Source of the DNA: Arthrobacter globiformis
Lineage (GTDB): Bacteria; Actinomycetota; Actinomycetes; Actinomycetales; Micrococcaceae
Length of the DNA stretch: 64,000 nucleotides
Reading direction: 5' to 3'
Assembly (NCBI RefSeq): GCF_030818015.1
Contig: NZ_JAUSZX010000001.1
Coordinates: forward strand, 930,001-994,000
This document shows, piece by piece, positions 1-10,302 of this stretch (position 1 is the stretch's first letter; each line of letters begins with the position of its first letter). The notes below the pieces were generated by a model. The model saw only the letters and a program-made list of their open reading frames with translations. It was not told the origin of the DNA and searched no databases. The position numbers were made by a program, and so were the translations under genes.

Positions 1-239
1 TCACACTCATCTTCATCGCCATCATTAAGCTCGCCCGGGACCAGGCGTCCGCGGGCCGGATGTCGGCGATCGTCCAGGGTGTGGGCTACGGCGTGGCGGC
101 GCTGGCTCCGACTGTGGTGGGCTACGTCCACAGCACCTCGGGCACCTGGTCCACGCCCCTCCTGGTGATCCTCGGGTCCGTGCTGGCGTTCGTCATTTCA
201 ATAACGCTGTCCGTACGGCAGGTGCCCCGCCAGCGCTAG
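1..239 (+). CDS. MFS transporter, CynX/NimT-type, C-terminal fragment
   Basis: This is the last 78 codons of a gene that begins before the window and ends with TAG at 237-239. The translation has two hydrophobic helices around the short motif GVGYGVAALAPTVVGY, then a second helix (LLVILGSVLAFVISITL) and a basic end (VRQVPRQR). That pattern fits the last two membrane segments of a major facilitator transporter. The GYGVAALAP...G..H..TG.W string is typical of the CynX/NimT (cyanate/nitroimidazole) branch. Substrate cannot be judged from the fragment. The gene converges on malate synthase, with two strong inverted repeats between them. Confidence 0.6.
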   Translation, partial: TLIFIAIIKLARDQASAGRMSAIVQGVGYGVAALAPTVVGYVHSTSGTWSTPLLVILGSVLAFVISITLSVRQVPRQR

Positions 240-276
240 CCGCCGTCCCGCCGTCGTACATTCTCTTGAACCCAAG

Positions 277-329
277 CGCGAACTGGCAGCTAACGCCCTC
301 AAATGTGGGTTGTTAGCTGCCAGTTCGCG
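277..329. repeat. Perfect 18-bp inverted repeat between convergent genes
   Basis: Arms at 277-294 and 312-329 are exact reverse complements (18 bp, 17-nt loop). There is no T-run, so it is not a classical terminator by itself. Its outer edge ends in GTTCGCG, as do the arms of the repeat at 49655-49719. Confidence 0.8.
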
Positions 330-347
330 ATCATGAAATGGTGGGTT

Positions 348-414
348 CCGTTGCCGGGCTGCCTCCCCGGATTTCGGGGGTGCTGTTGCGAAGGCGGGGC
401 AGCCCGGCAGACGG
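348..414. terminator. Strong hairpin, probable bidirectional terminator
   Basis: Arms 352-363 and 398-409 pair perfectly (12 bp, TGCCGGGCTGCC and its complement). They extend by CCGT/ACGG (348-351 with 411-414) across a one-base bulge. An inner CCCC/GGGG stem sits at 365-368 and 376-380. It lies between the convergent transporter and malate synthase genes, 15 nt from the aceB stop codon. Confidence 0.6.
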
Positions 415-429
415 AAATCTGTGCCGGCT

Positions 430-2100
<1,671 letters not shown>

Positions 2101-2135
2101 TGGAGTGGCTCCTTGAGTGGTTCCCCAACTGACTC

Positions 2136-2177
2136 GCAGTAGTTGCCGTTTTGAGGGTCCAAAACGGCAACTACTGC
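2136..2177. repeat. Perfect 17-bp inverted repeat between aceA and aceB
   Basis: Arms 2136-2152 and 2161-2177 are exact complements around an 8-nt loop. The hairpin sits just past the aceA stop and 36 nt before the aceB start. It could attenuate or stabilise the aceA transcript. The TAGTTGCC core recurs near 12064. Confidence 0.7.
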
Positions 2178-2196
2178 CATCTAGTTGGGGAGAGTC

Positions 2197-3528
2197 TTAG
2201 TGGAACTGGCCTTCTTCTGTGGATCCCACGAGAGCCAGGGTGGATGCGTTCGGGTTGAGCGCAGTGGAGATGTCGTCGAAGTAGCCGGTGCCGACTTCGC
2301 GCTGGTGCTTGGTTGCGGTGTAGCCGCGGGACTCGGAGGCGAATTCCTTTTCCTGGAGTTCGACGTAGGCGCTCATGCCTTCGCGGGCGTAGCCGTGGGC
2401 GAGGTCGAACATCGAGTAGTTCAGGGCGTGGAATCCGGCCAGGGTGATGAACTGGAACGTGAAGCCCATGGCGCCGAGTTCACGCTGGAACTTGGCGATG
2501 GTGGCGTCGTCCAGGTGCTTGCGCCAGTTGAACGAGGGGGAGCAGTTGTAGGAGAGCATCTGGTCCGGGAACTCGGCCTTGACGGCTTCGGCGAACTTGC
2601 GGGCCAGCTCAAGGTCCGGGGTGCCGGTTTCCATCCAGATGAGGTCCGAGTACGGGGCATAGGCCTTGGCACGGGCGATGCAGGGTTCGATGCCGTTGCG
2701 GACCTTGTAGAAGCCCTCCGGGGTACGGACCGGCTGTCCGCCTTCGCGGAGGATGAATTCCTGGTCCCTCTCGTCGACGTCTGACGTGATCAGGGTGGCC
2801 GCCTCGGCGTCGGTGCGGGCGATGACGACGGACGGGGTGCCGGCGACGTCAGCGGCCAGGCGGGCCGCGTTCAGGGTCCGGACGTGCTGCTGGGTGGGGA
2901 TCAGGACCTTGCCGCCGAGGTGGCCGCACTTCTTCTCCGAAGCGAGCTGGTCCTCCCAGTGAACGCCCGACGCGCCGGCCTGGATCATGGACTTCATCAG
3001 CTCATAGGCGTTCAGCGGTCCGCCGAAGCCGGCCTCGGCATCGGCGACAATCGGTACCAGCCAGTCCTCAACGGTCTGGATCCCCTCGGAGAACTCGATC
3101 TGGTCGGCGCGGAGCAGGGCGTTGTTAATGCGGCGGACCACCGTGGGGACCGAGTTCGCCGGGTACAGCGACTGGTCAGGGTAGGTGTGGCCGGAGTTGT
3201 TGGCATCGGCGGCAACCTGCCAGCCGGAAAGGTAGATGGCGCGCAGGCCCGCCTTGACCTGCTGGACGGCCTGGTTGCCGGTCAGGGCACCAAGGGCGTT
3301 GGTGTACTTGCCTTCCTTGTGCTCCTCGGTGAGCTGCTTCCACAGCTTCTCGGACCCGCGGCGGGCCAGGGTGTGCTCTTCGGAGACCCGGCCCCGGAGA
3401 CGGACGACGTCGGAAGCCGAGTAGTCCCGAGTGACGCCTTCCCAGCGCGGGTTGGCAGCCCACTCGAGCTCCAGTGCGGCGGCCTGCTGTTCGGGCGTCT
3501 GCTGGGTGGGCTCAAATGCTGCAGTCAT
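2197..3528 (-). CDS. aceA: Isocitrate lyase
   Basis: Cleaves isocitrate to glyoxylate and succinate, the first step of the glyoxylate shunt, needed for growth on acetate or fatty acids. The protein has 443 residues, normal for bacterial ICL. The catalytic motif KKCGH is at residues 199-203 (Cys201), with ADAEAGFGG near 162-170 before it and [10 protein letters not shown] in the C-terminal half. The frame is open upstream to 3960, but the start at 3526-3528 (MTAAFEP) has an excellent AAGGAG site and matches family length. The gene is divergent from the RamB-type regulator at 3689, with 160 nt of shared control region. Confidence 0.96.
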   Translation of the reverse strand: MTAAFEPTQQTPEQQAAALELEWAANPRWEGVTRDYSASDVVRLRGRVSEEHTLARRGSEKLWKQLTEEHKEGKYTNALGALTGNQAVQQVKAGLRAIYLSGWQVAADANNSGHTYPDQSLYPANSVPTVVRRINNALLRADQIEFSEGIQTVEDWLVPIVADAEAGFGGPLNAYELMKSMIQAGASGVHWEDQLASEKKCGHLGGKVLIPTQQHVRTLNAARLAADVAGTPSVVIARTDAEAATLITSDVDERDQEFILREGGQPVRTPEGFYKVRNGIEPCIARAKAYAPYSDLIWMETGTPDLELARKFAEAVKAEFPDQMLSYNCSPSFNWRKHLDDATIAKFQRELGAMGFTFQFITLAGFHALNYSMFDLAHGYAREGMSAYVELQEKEFASESRGYTATKHQREVGTGYFDDISTALNPNASTLALVGSTEEGQFH

Positions 3529-3660
3529 CTTTGTCTCCTTGTTAGCTCCCGGGCCATTCCGGGAAGTTTTTCCGGGCTGACCGTCCCTGCGCCTTTGCAG
3601 GTCCGGCCAGTTTCCGGAGGGTTTTCCTTCGTGACACCTACTTTTCTGCACTTCCGAAGC

Positions 3661-3679
3661 GCTTTCTAGAGGAGAAAGC
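3661..3679. promoter_or_regulatory. Candidate operator in the aceA-ramB control region
   Basis: GCTTTCT (3661-3667) and AGAAAGC (3673-3679) form a perfect 7-bp dyad centred on 3670, just upstream of the ramB start. Nearby, TGCACTTC occurs twice as a direct repeat, at about 3652 and 3690. RamB-type regulators bind upstream of aceA and often of their own gene. Assigning this dyad to RamB is inference, and it does not match the corynebacterial RamB consensus well. Confidence 0.35.
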
Positions 3680-3688
3680 TGGAAAGAA

Positions 3689-5203
3689 ATGCACTTCTTC
3701 ACGTATTCTTCAGAAATGTCGCCTTCAAGCTGGAACAGGGAAGTTTCGCAGCCGCCGTCGTCACCGCCGACGGCCGAACTGGACGTAATTGCGCTGGGCC
3801 GCCGGGTGCGCCACCTGCGCAAGCAGGCCGGCCTGACGCTCGACGACCTGAGTGCCGCCGTCGGGACCGCGCCGAGCCAGCTGAGCCTCATTGAGAACGG
3901 CAAGCGGGAACCAAAACTCGGGCTGCTGCAGCACCTGGCCGGGGCGCTCGGCGTCGGCATCGACCAGCTGCTGGGAGCCGAGCCGCCCAGCCGCCGGGCA
4001 GGCCTGGAAATCGAGCTCGAACGCTACCAGCGCGGACCTCTGTACGAGTCCCTGAACCTGCCCAAAATCCGCATCAGCTCGCGGTTGCCGATGGATGTCC
4101 TGGAGGCCCAGGTGGGGCTGCTTCAGGAGCTCGAACGCAAGATGAATGAGCAGGTGGCCACGCCGGAAGAAGCCCGCCGCGCGAACGGTGAACTGCGGGC
4201 CATGATGCGTGAACGCGGCAACTACTTCCCGGAGTACGAGGCCGAGGCGCAGAAGGTGCTCAAGGAGGTCGGTTACACAACCGGGCCGTTGAGCCAGCAC
4301 GTCATCGCAGACATCGCGGAGCACCTCGGATTCACCCTCCACCACGTGGGCGACCTGCCGCATTCCACCCGTTCGGTGACCGACTTGAAGAACCGCAAAA
4401 TTTATCTGACGCAGAGTGAGCGGCAGGACCACGACCCCCGCTCCGTGCTGCTGCAGGCCTTGGGCCACTACGTCCTGGGACATGAGACGCCCCGAAACTA
4501 CGGTGATTTCCTGGCCCAGCGGGTGGCCACGAACTATTTCGCGGCGGCGCTCCTGCTGCCGGAGCAGGCCACCGTGGAATTTTTGCAAAAAGCCAAGGCG
4601 GCGAAAGAGATCGCGGTGGAGGACATCCGCGACGCCTTCGCCGTGTCGTACGAGACCGCCGCCCACCGTTTCACCAACCTGGCCACCAAGCACCTGGGCA
4701 TCACCACGCACTTCCAGAAGACCCACCAGAGCGGGATCATTTACAAGGCCTACGAAAACGACGGCGTGAACTTCCCGCAGGACCACACAGGGGCTATCGA
4801 GGGGCAGCCGTCCTGCAAGGCCTGGACCTCCCGCGCCGTGTTCGATGTGCCGGACAAGTTCAGCGCGTACAGCCAGTACACGGACACGCCGTCGGGCACG
4901 TATTGGTGCACCGCACGCACGGACCGGTCGGCCAGCGGGCAGTTCTCGCTGAGCATCGGGGTCCCGTACCAGCACGTGAAGTGGTTCCGCGGACGGGAAA
5001 CGACGGCCCGGGCAACGTCCAACTGCCCCGACCCCAACTGCTGCAAACGGCCGCCCGCGGCGCTGACATCCGAGTGGGCGGGCAACGCCTGGCCGTCCGC
5101 CCGGGCCCACTCCCACCTGCTGGCTGCCATGCCCCCGGGTGCCTTCCCCGGCGTGGACGAGACCGAGGTGTACACGTTCCTGCAGGCCCACTCGGGGAGC
5201 TGA
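3689..5203 (+). CDS. ramB: XRE-family regulator of acetate metabolism, RamB/ScfR type
   Basis: A 504-residue regulator. An XRE helix-turn-helix at about residues 34-95 contains the recognition segment [18 protein letters not shown]. An ImmA/IrrE-like domain follows, with a degenerate metallopeptidase core ([11 protein letters not shown]) and [12 protein letters not shown]. The C-terminal domain is the one seen in short-chain fatty acid regulators, with Cys-rich [12 protein letters not shown] near residue 450. RamB of Corynebacterium controls aceA/aceB and acetate activation genes. The divergent position beside aceA supports the same role here. The start is uncertain: ATG at 3689 has GGAAAG just before it, while an in-frame ATG at 3716 has no clear binding site. 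Confidence 0.85.
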   Translation: MHFFTYSSEMSPSSWNREVSQPPSSPPTAELDVIALGRRVRHLRKQAGLTLDDLSAAVGTAPSQLSLIENGKREPKLGLLQHLAGALGVGIDQLLGAEPPSRRAGLEIELERYQRGPLYESLNLPKIRISSRLPMDVLEAQVGLLQELERKMNEQVATPEEARRANGELRAMMRERGNYFPEYEAEAQKVLKEVGYTTGPLSQHVIADIAEHLGFTLHHVGDLPHSTRSVTDLKNRKIYLTQSERQDHDPRSVLLQALGHYVLGHETPRNYGDFLAQRVATNYFAAALLLPEQATVEFLQKAKAAKEIAVEDIRDAFAVSYETAAHRFTNLATKHLGITTHFQKTHQSGIIYKAYENDGVNFPQDHTGAIEGQPSCKAWTSRAVFDVPDKFSAYSQYTDTPSGTYWCTARTDRSASGQFSLSIGVPYQHVKWFRGRETTARATSNCPDPNCCKRPPAALTSEWAGNAWPSARAHSHLLAAMPPGAFPGVDETEVYTFLQAHSGS

Positions 5204-5277
5204 CCAACGCTCCCGCAGATCCCGCAGGCTTTCCCGCGACGCCTATCACGCGTGGTCGGCTGGGGCAGGACGCTCCC

Positions 5278-6288
5278 TTACCCGTGCAGTTCCCGGTATG
5301 CCGCGGCCGCTGCGGGATGCAGCGGTATGCCGGCAGTGTTGATGAGGGTCTCGGGGCTGAGGAACTGCACGCCAAGGCTGGATTCCGGTATCAGTTCTCC
5401 GGCATAGTGCACCAGCAGGTCCACGGTCCGCTTCACCGTGTCGTGGTCCAGGTCCTCGCGGCAGAGGAGGAGGTTGGCTGCACCCACCGTCCACACCGCG
5501 GGAACTCCGGAGTAGCTGCCCGCGGGAATGAGTACCCGGTCATAGTAGGCGCCATAGCGCTGCCGCAGCCTTGGCAGCAGGGCTGACAGGTCCAGCAGCG
5601 CCAGCGGCACGTCCTGCTGAGCGGCGGCAATGGCGGCCGTGGGCACGCCGCCCGACCAGAACAGTGCATCCACCGACCCCGCCTTCAGCGCGGCAAGGCC
5701 ATCATTCAGCCCCAGGCTCACGACGACGACGGCGCCTGCCGTGGGTGCCGCACCCTCCGGAGATGTGTTCAGGCCGGCCGCTTCGATGAGCCGGGGAGTC
5801 GTCAGCGACGTTCCGGATCCGGGCTGCCCTACGGCGACCCGGCGGCCGGCGAGCTGCGAAAAGTTGCGGATCCCGCTGTCTTTCCGCACCACGCAGTGCA
5901 CGTAGTTTTCGTAGACCTTCCCGAGCGCCGCCACCTTTGCAGGGCGATCCGGCAGGCTGTTCTGCTGGGCGGCGGAATCGGCAAGAGCCACCGCAAAGGT
6001 GGCTCTGCCAGCCAGCACCTCAGCCAGGTTATCCAGGCTGCCGCCGGTGGTGAGCGCCTTGGCGTGGTCGGCCACGCCGTGCCGTTCCAGCGACGCTGCG
6101 AGGAGGGTGGAAAACTCCAGATAGAACCCGCCCGACTCGCCGCCCGCGACGGTCAGCAGGCCGGGACGGTTCTTGCCCGTGCATGAATTCAGGGCAGGCG
6201 GCAGGAGCGCCAGAAATCCACTTGTCAGGCCGGCCTTAAGGACAGCCCGCCGCGGCAGGGCAGCCGGCAGCCCAACAGCCTCAGGCAT
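5278..6288 (-). CDS. TAXI-family solute-binding lipoprotein
   Basis: A 336-residue exported binding protein. Residues 1-36 form a twin-arginine-like lipoprotein signal (PRRAVLKAG, lipobox LNSC with Cys36). The mature protein has the TAXI-TRAP receptor hallmark GGESGGFYLEFSTLLAASLE, then YVHCVVRKDSGIRNFSQLAG and VAVGQPGSGTS. Its ATG (6286-6288) lies inside the end of the sensor kinase gene (ATGCCTGA, 8-nt overlap), so it is translationally coupled. The earlier in-frame start at 6417 would give an N-terminus without a signal peptide. No DctQ/DctM-type TRAP membrane genes are in the window. Co-transcription with a two-component pair suggests a ligand-sensing role or service to the nearby MHS permease, which is inference. 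Confidence 0.85.
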   Translation of the reverse strand: MPEAVGLPAALPRRAVLKAGLTSGFLALLPPALNSCTGKNRPGLLTVAGGESGGFYLEFSTLLAASLERHGVADHAKALTTGGSLDNLAEVLAGRATFAVALADSAAQQNSLPDRPAKVAALGKVYENYVHCVVRKDSGIRNFSQLAGRRVAVGQPGSGTSLTTPRLIEAAGLNTSPEGAAPTAGAVVVVSLGLNDGLAALKAGSVDALFWSGGVPTAAIAAAQQDVPLALLDLSALLPRLRQRYGAYYDRVLIPAGSYSGVPAVWTVGAANLLLCREDLDHDTVKRTVDLLVHYAGELIPESSLGVQFLSPETLINTAGIPLHPAAAAAYRELHG

Positions 6289-7723
6289 CGGGACGGTCCT
6301 TCCAGGGCTCGGCCGCGTGAGCGGGGGCAGGGAATTCGATCCGGGCCGCCAAGCCCCGCGGTTCGGCTTCGGCCAACACGAGCCGTCCGCCGTTGGCAGC
6401 GGCGAGCTTGCCCACAATCGTCATTCCCAGGCCGGTGCCGCGGACGGTGGAATGCCGCTGTGCCCGCCAGAACCTGGTGGTTGCGGCGGTGCGTTCTTCG
6501 GCGGAAAGTCCTGGCCCGTCGTCGGAAATCTCCACTGTTACGGTGTCCGGGTGTACTCGGACCGCTGCCGTCACTGTGGCCGCGGGGGCGTACTTAATCG
6601 CGTTGTTGAGGAGTTCCGCAACCATTTGCGCCAGCTCCGCGGGGTGGCAGGCCACCAACACAGGCGGCTGGGGCGGTTCTGCCAGGACGAGCCGTGAACC
6701 GGCTCGCTGTGCGGCGGCCCCTGCCCGCTCCGCTTCCCCCTGCAGGACGGGATAGGGGTCCACCGGCTCGGGAGCTTTTCCGGAGGGTGAACTGCTGAAC
6801 GGCCGGGCCGAGTCTTCAGATACCCGGTGTTCGGCTGCGGCCAGTTTCAGCACTCCGTCCAGGATCTCCTCCACGCGTTCCAGCTCTGCGAGGGCGCTGG
6901 CCGCGGCGTCATGCTCCCGGGCCGTCTTCAGCTCAAGCTGAAGAACGTCCAGGCGCAGCCGCAGGGCCGCTATCGGGTTGCGCAGCTGGTGGGACGTGTC
7001 GGCTATCAGCTGGCGCTGCGATTCGATGCTGGCACTCATGGTCTGCGCCATTGCAGTGAACGACCTGCTCAGTTCCCGCAGCTCGGGCGGCCCCTCCTCC
7101 GGCAGCCGCCCGGCCCGTCCGGTTTCCTCAAGTTCTGTGACGGCCGCGTTCAGCCGGTGCACAGGGCGCAGCACCCAGCCCGTTACGCGGGCGGCACCAA
7201 GCAGCAGGACGGCCGCGAGGACAGCAGCGGCAGCAGCCACCACCACCCACCGTTCCAGCAGCTTCTGCCGGGCCGTATGGAGGTCCACGTCCATGACCAC
7301 GGCGCCCAGAACCTGGCTGGCACTGCCGAAGGAGCGGGAAATGACTTCTGAGCCGGCGCTGAAGGGCTGCAGCGTGGCCAAGGACGTGTCATTGAGGTTG
7401 AGCTGCGCCCGGGTCAGCGCCTCCTGTACATCAGCCCGGTCTTCCCTGAGTCCGCCCGAACGCACGGTGCCCTGCTGGAGCCGGACCACAATGCCTTCTC
7501 CGTACAGTCCGGAGTAGGTGTCCATCTCTCGTTGCAGCCGCGATGTGTCACCGTCGCCGGCGGCGTCATAGGCCACCTGCGCCAGCCGGTTCAGCGAGGC
7601 CACCCGGTTGATCTGGAGTTCCTGGGTGAGTTCCCTGGCAGCGGAGGTCAGTATGGTGCCGGACACCAGGAAGACCAGCAGCAGGCAGAGCACGCTGAGG
7701 ATGCCGAGAACACGAAGCCTCAC
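6281..7723 (-). CDS. Sensor histidine kinase (HAMP-type)
   Basis: A 480-residue membrane kinase. Segments at about 5-27 and 159-181 flank an extracytoplasmic sensor domain. A HAMP-like linker follows, then the dimerisation/phosphoacceptor helix LIADTSHQLRNPIAAL with His245. An ATP-binding domain comes next (NNAIKYAP, DDGPGL, GTGLGMTI). A GTG start overlaps the regulator's TGA in a 4-nt GTGA. Its own stop overlaps the start of the binding-protein gene, giving a regulator-kinase-binding protein operon. The closest well-known architecture is the TctE type that senses tri- and dicarboxylates with help from a binding protein. The ligand here is not visible from sequence. Confidence 0.88.
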   Translation of the reverse strand: MRLRVLGILSVLCLLLVFLVSGTILTSAARELTQELQINRVASLNRLAQVAYDAAGDGDTSRLQREMDTYSGLYGEGIVVRLQQGTVRSGGLREDRADVQEALTRAQLNLNDTSLATLQPFSAGSEVISRSFGSASQVLGAVVMDVDLHTARQKLLERWVVVAAAAAVLAAVLLLGAARVTGWVLRPVHRLNAAVTELEETGRAGRLPEEGPPELRELSRSFTAMAQTMSASIESQRQLIADTSHQLRNPIAALRLRLDVLQLELKTAREHDAAASALAELERVEEILDGVLKLAAAEHRVSEDSARPFSSSPSGKAPEPVDPYPVLQGEAERAGAAAQRAGSRLVLAEPPQPPVLVACHPAELAQMVAELLNNAIKYAPAATVTAAVRVHPDTVTVEISDDGPGLSAEERTAATTRFWRAQRHSTVRGTGLGMTIVGKLAAANGGRLVLAEAEPRGLAARIEFPAPAHAAEPWKDRPDA

Positions 7724-8394
7724 ACCGGATCCGCTTCGATCCGGTAGCCCACGCCGCGGACATTGATGATTAAGCCGGGTTTTTGCAGTTTCGCCCGCAG
7801 CCCCGTCAGGTGCACGTCAAGTGACCGTGAGGAAGCCAGGAAAGCATCGCCCCACAGAGCGTCAAGGATCTGCTCCCGGGTGACCACGGAGCCTGCATGG
7901 CGGGCCAGAAGGGCCAGGAGCTCGAATTCGGTGGCGGTCAGCGGCACCATTTCCCCTGCCTTGGTGGCTGTCCGCCGGTCCAGGTCGATTTCCAGGTCGT
8001 CCACGACGACGGTGTGCGGCGTGTTCCCGCTGCTGCGCCCGGCACGCCGGGTGACAGCTTCGATCCGCGCCAGCAGTTCCACGAGCTTGACCGGCTTGAC
8101 CAGATAGTCATCAGCACCGGAGCGCAGCCCGAGCACCACGCTGCGCTCGTCGTCGCGCGCAGTGAGGATCAGGATGGGGCAGTCGGTGACCTGACGAAGC
8201 TTCCGCAGCACCTCCAGCCCGTCCATGTCGGGCAGCCCCAGGTCCAGGAGGATCACCTCGAATCTGCGGTGTGTCAGGAGCGCATCAGCTCCGCGGGACA
8301 CCCGCGTGGTCTTATGGCCGGCGGTGGCGACGGCAGCGGTCAGGGCGCCGGCCATGGCGTCGTCGTCCTCGACGATGAGCACTTCCATGGCCAT
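7720..8394 (-). CDS. OmpR-type response regulator
   Basis: A 224-residue regulator: receiver domain at about 4-115 with acidic pocket VEDDD (9-11) and phosphoacceptor Asp51 in LLDLGLPDMDG, then a winged-helix domain (ATEFELLALLARHAGSVVTREQILDALWG and VHLTGLRAKLQKPG). The ATG at 8392-8394 follows AAGGGAC; a second ATG lies two codons later. The open frame reaches 8550, but the extra 52 codons have no binding site or domain. It is first in the operon with the kinase and the TAXI protein. It is divergent from the MHS permease at 8686, its likely target. Confidence 0.9.
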   Translation of the reverse strand: MAMEVLIVEDDDAMAGALTAAVATAGHKTTRVSRGADALLTHRRFEVILLDLGLPDMDGLEVLRKLRQVTDCPILILTARDDERSVVLGLRSGADDYLVKPVKLVELLARIEAVTRRAGRSSGNTPHTVVVDDLEIDLDRRTATKAGEMVPLTATEFELLALLARHAGSVVTREQILDALWGDAFLASSRSLDVHLTGLRAKLQKPGLIINVRGVGYRIEADPV

Positions 8395-8571
8395 GTCCCT
8401 TGTCCGTTGATGCAAAACCCGGCTGCTGAACCCGACCGGTGCAGTCCCGCTGCAAGATCCGGCCACTGAGCCCGGCTGCGCAGTCCCGCTTCTGGAGATT
8501 ACCGCTTTGCCGGCTTTTTCGCCCGCCGCAGGAGCAGAGCCGCCCGCCACAACAACAGACCCTTCCCGAAA

Positions 8572-8588
8572 CCTAAGGAAGTGTTAGG
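8572..8588. promoter_or_regulatory. Candidate regulator-binding dyad upstream of the MHS permease
   Basis: CCTAA (8572-8576) and TTAGG (8584-8588) form a dyad about 100 nt before the permease start, in the 291-nt gap between the divergent regulator and permease genes. A possible -10 (TAGGGT, about 8633-8638) lies downstream. The function is inferred from position only. Confidence 0.25.
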
Positions 8589-8685
8589 AAATCCCGTTTG
8601 CGTTGGTTGTGCGCTGGATCACCCCTACTTTGGATAGGGTCCTCCGCGCTTCCGGGAGGCCGTTCATGCTAAGGAAGGTTCATCG

Positions 8686-10077
8686 ATGAGCACCCAGCAC
8701 GCCGCGCCGCTCAATGAGGCAGCACAAACCCGACGAGCCGTCGGCAACGTCCTCAAAGGCTCCGCCGGAAACCTCGTGGAGTGGTACGACCTCTACGTTT
8801 ACACCGTCTTCGCCGCCTACTTCCAGGCCCACTTCTTCAACTCCAAGGATGAACTCCAAGCTGGCCTGGAAGCGATGGCGGTGTTCTCGACGTCGTTCCT
8901 GATGCGTCCCATCGGCGCTTGGTTCTTCGGCCGGTACGCCGACCGCAACGGCCGGAAAGCGGCCCTGACCCTCAGCGTGACGCTGATGTCCGCCGGATCC
9001 TTTGCCATCGCCGTGCTGCCCACCCAGGACGTCATCGGCATCTGGGCCATGGTCCTGCTGGTTCTGATCCGGATTCTCCAGGGATTCTCGGTGGGCGGCG
9101 AGTACGGTACCAGTGCCACGTACATGTCGGAGGCGGCCACCTCCAAGCGCCGTGGCTTCTTCTCCAGCTTCCAGTACGTGACCCTGGTGGGCGGCCAGAT
9201 GCTGGCACTGCTCATCCTCGTGATCCTGCAGAACGTCCTGGGCAAGGAGATGCTCAACGAGTGGGGGTGGCGCATCCCGTTCGCGGTGGGCGGCGTTGCT
9301 GCACTGGTTGTTCTCTGGCTCCGCCGGTCCATGGAAGAGACCGTCTCCGCAGACCAGATTCGGGCCGCCCGGGTTCCGGCCACGGGCGAAGCACAGCCGG
9401 GCACCATGAAGCTGCTTTTCACCCGGCACTGGAAGCCTCTGCTGGTCTGCATCGGCATCACTCTGGGCGGCACGGTTGCGTTCTACACCTACACCAACTT
9501 CATCCTGAAGTTCATGAATGACACCTCAGGCATCGCCAAGACGGACACGTCTGTGATCAACTTCTGGGCGCTGTTCATCTTCATGCTGCTCCAGCCCGTC
9601 TACGGCATCATTTCCGACAAGGTTGGCCGCAAGCCGCTGCTCCTCTGGTTCGGCATCACCGGTGTGCTCTTCACGTGGCCGCTGCTCTCCTCCCTGGCCG
9701 GTACCAAGGATCCCTTCACCGCCTTCCTGCTGATGATGGGCGGCCTGCTGATCGTGGGCGGCTACACGTCCATCAACGCGCTCGTGAAGGCCGAGCTGTT
9801 CCCGGCTTCCATCCGCGCGCTCGGAGTAGGCCTGGGCTACGCCATTGCCAACTCCCTGTTCGGCGGCACCGTCCCGCTGATCGGCGCCGCATTGCAGAAG
9901 TCCGACCAGGTGGACCTCTTCTTCACCTACGTCACCGTGGCCATCGCCGTATCGCTGGTGGTCTACATTTTCTGCCTGCGGAACAAGAAGTCCACCCACC
10001 TGGACCACGAGCAGGGCCACGCCTGGTCGCCGGACCGCAAAGACGGCGAGCGGGACAAGGACCTACTGGACGCCTAG
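8686..10077 (+). CDS. MFS permease, metabolite:H+ symporter (MHS) family
   Basis: A 463-residue, roughly 12-helix permease. It opens with GNLVEWYDLYVY at about 29-39, the MHS-family N-terminal mark. The loop 2-3 motif (GRYADRNGRKAAL) and RILQGFSVGGEYGTS follow. These resemble KgtP/ProP/ShiA-type carriers, which import 2-oxoglutarate, dicarboxylates, shikimate or betaines by proton symport. A good ribosome-binding site (AAGGAAGG) precedes the ATG. The divergent two-component/TAXI operon suggests ligand-induced expression. A carboxylate substrate is the best guess but is not proven by sequence. Confidence 0.88.
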   Translation: MSTQHAAPLNEAAQTRRAVGNVLKGSAGNLVEWYDLYVYTVFAAYFQAHFFNSKDELQAGLEAMAVFSTSFLMRPIGAWFFGRYADRNGRKAALTLSVTLMSAGSFAIAVLPTQDVIGIWAMVLLVLIRILQGFSVGGEYGTSATYMSEAATSKRRGFFSSFQYVTLVGGQMLALLILVILQNVLGKEMLNEWGWRIPFAVGGVAALVVLWLRRSMEETVSADQIRAARVPATGEAQPGTMKLLFTRHWKPLLVCIGITLGGTVAFYTYTNFILKFMNDTSGIAKTDTSVINFWALFIFMLLQPVYGIISDKVGRKPLLLWFGITGVLFTWPLLSSLAGTKDPFTAFLLMMGGLLIVGGYTSINALVKAELFPASIRALGVGLGYAIANSLFGGTVPLIGAALQKSDQVDLFFTYVTVAIAVSLVVYIFCLRNKKSTHLDHEQGHAWSPDRKDGERDKDLLDA

Positions 10078-10302
10078 CGGTTAGTTCGCTGAGCGTCCCC
10101 CAAAGGAGGACGGCGGCTGGCCGGCCCGGGCGGTGACCCTAGGGGCTGCAGCCTGCCGCCGCCGTCGTCCGTGGGTGCTGCCCTGCCACGCTGCCAAGCA
10201 GAGCCGGGGCTTCCGGACGAGCTGGGAGCTCCCAGGCAGGGCCCGGGGGTGCGGGCTATATTGGGCCATGTCAGCGCAAGGATCCGACCCGGGAGTGTAC
10301 GC

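Noticed and set aside
3529..3960. Upstream extension of the aceA frame
   Set aside because: Overlaps ramB antisense; the start at 3528 has an AAGGAG site and gives normal enzyme length.
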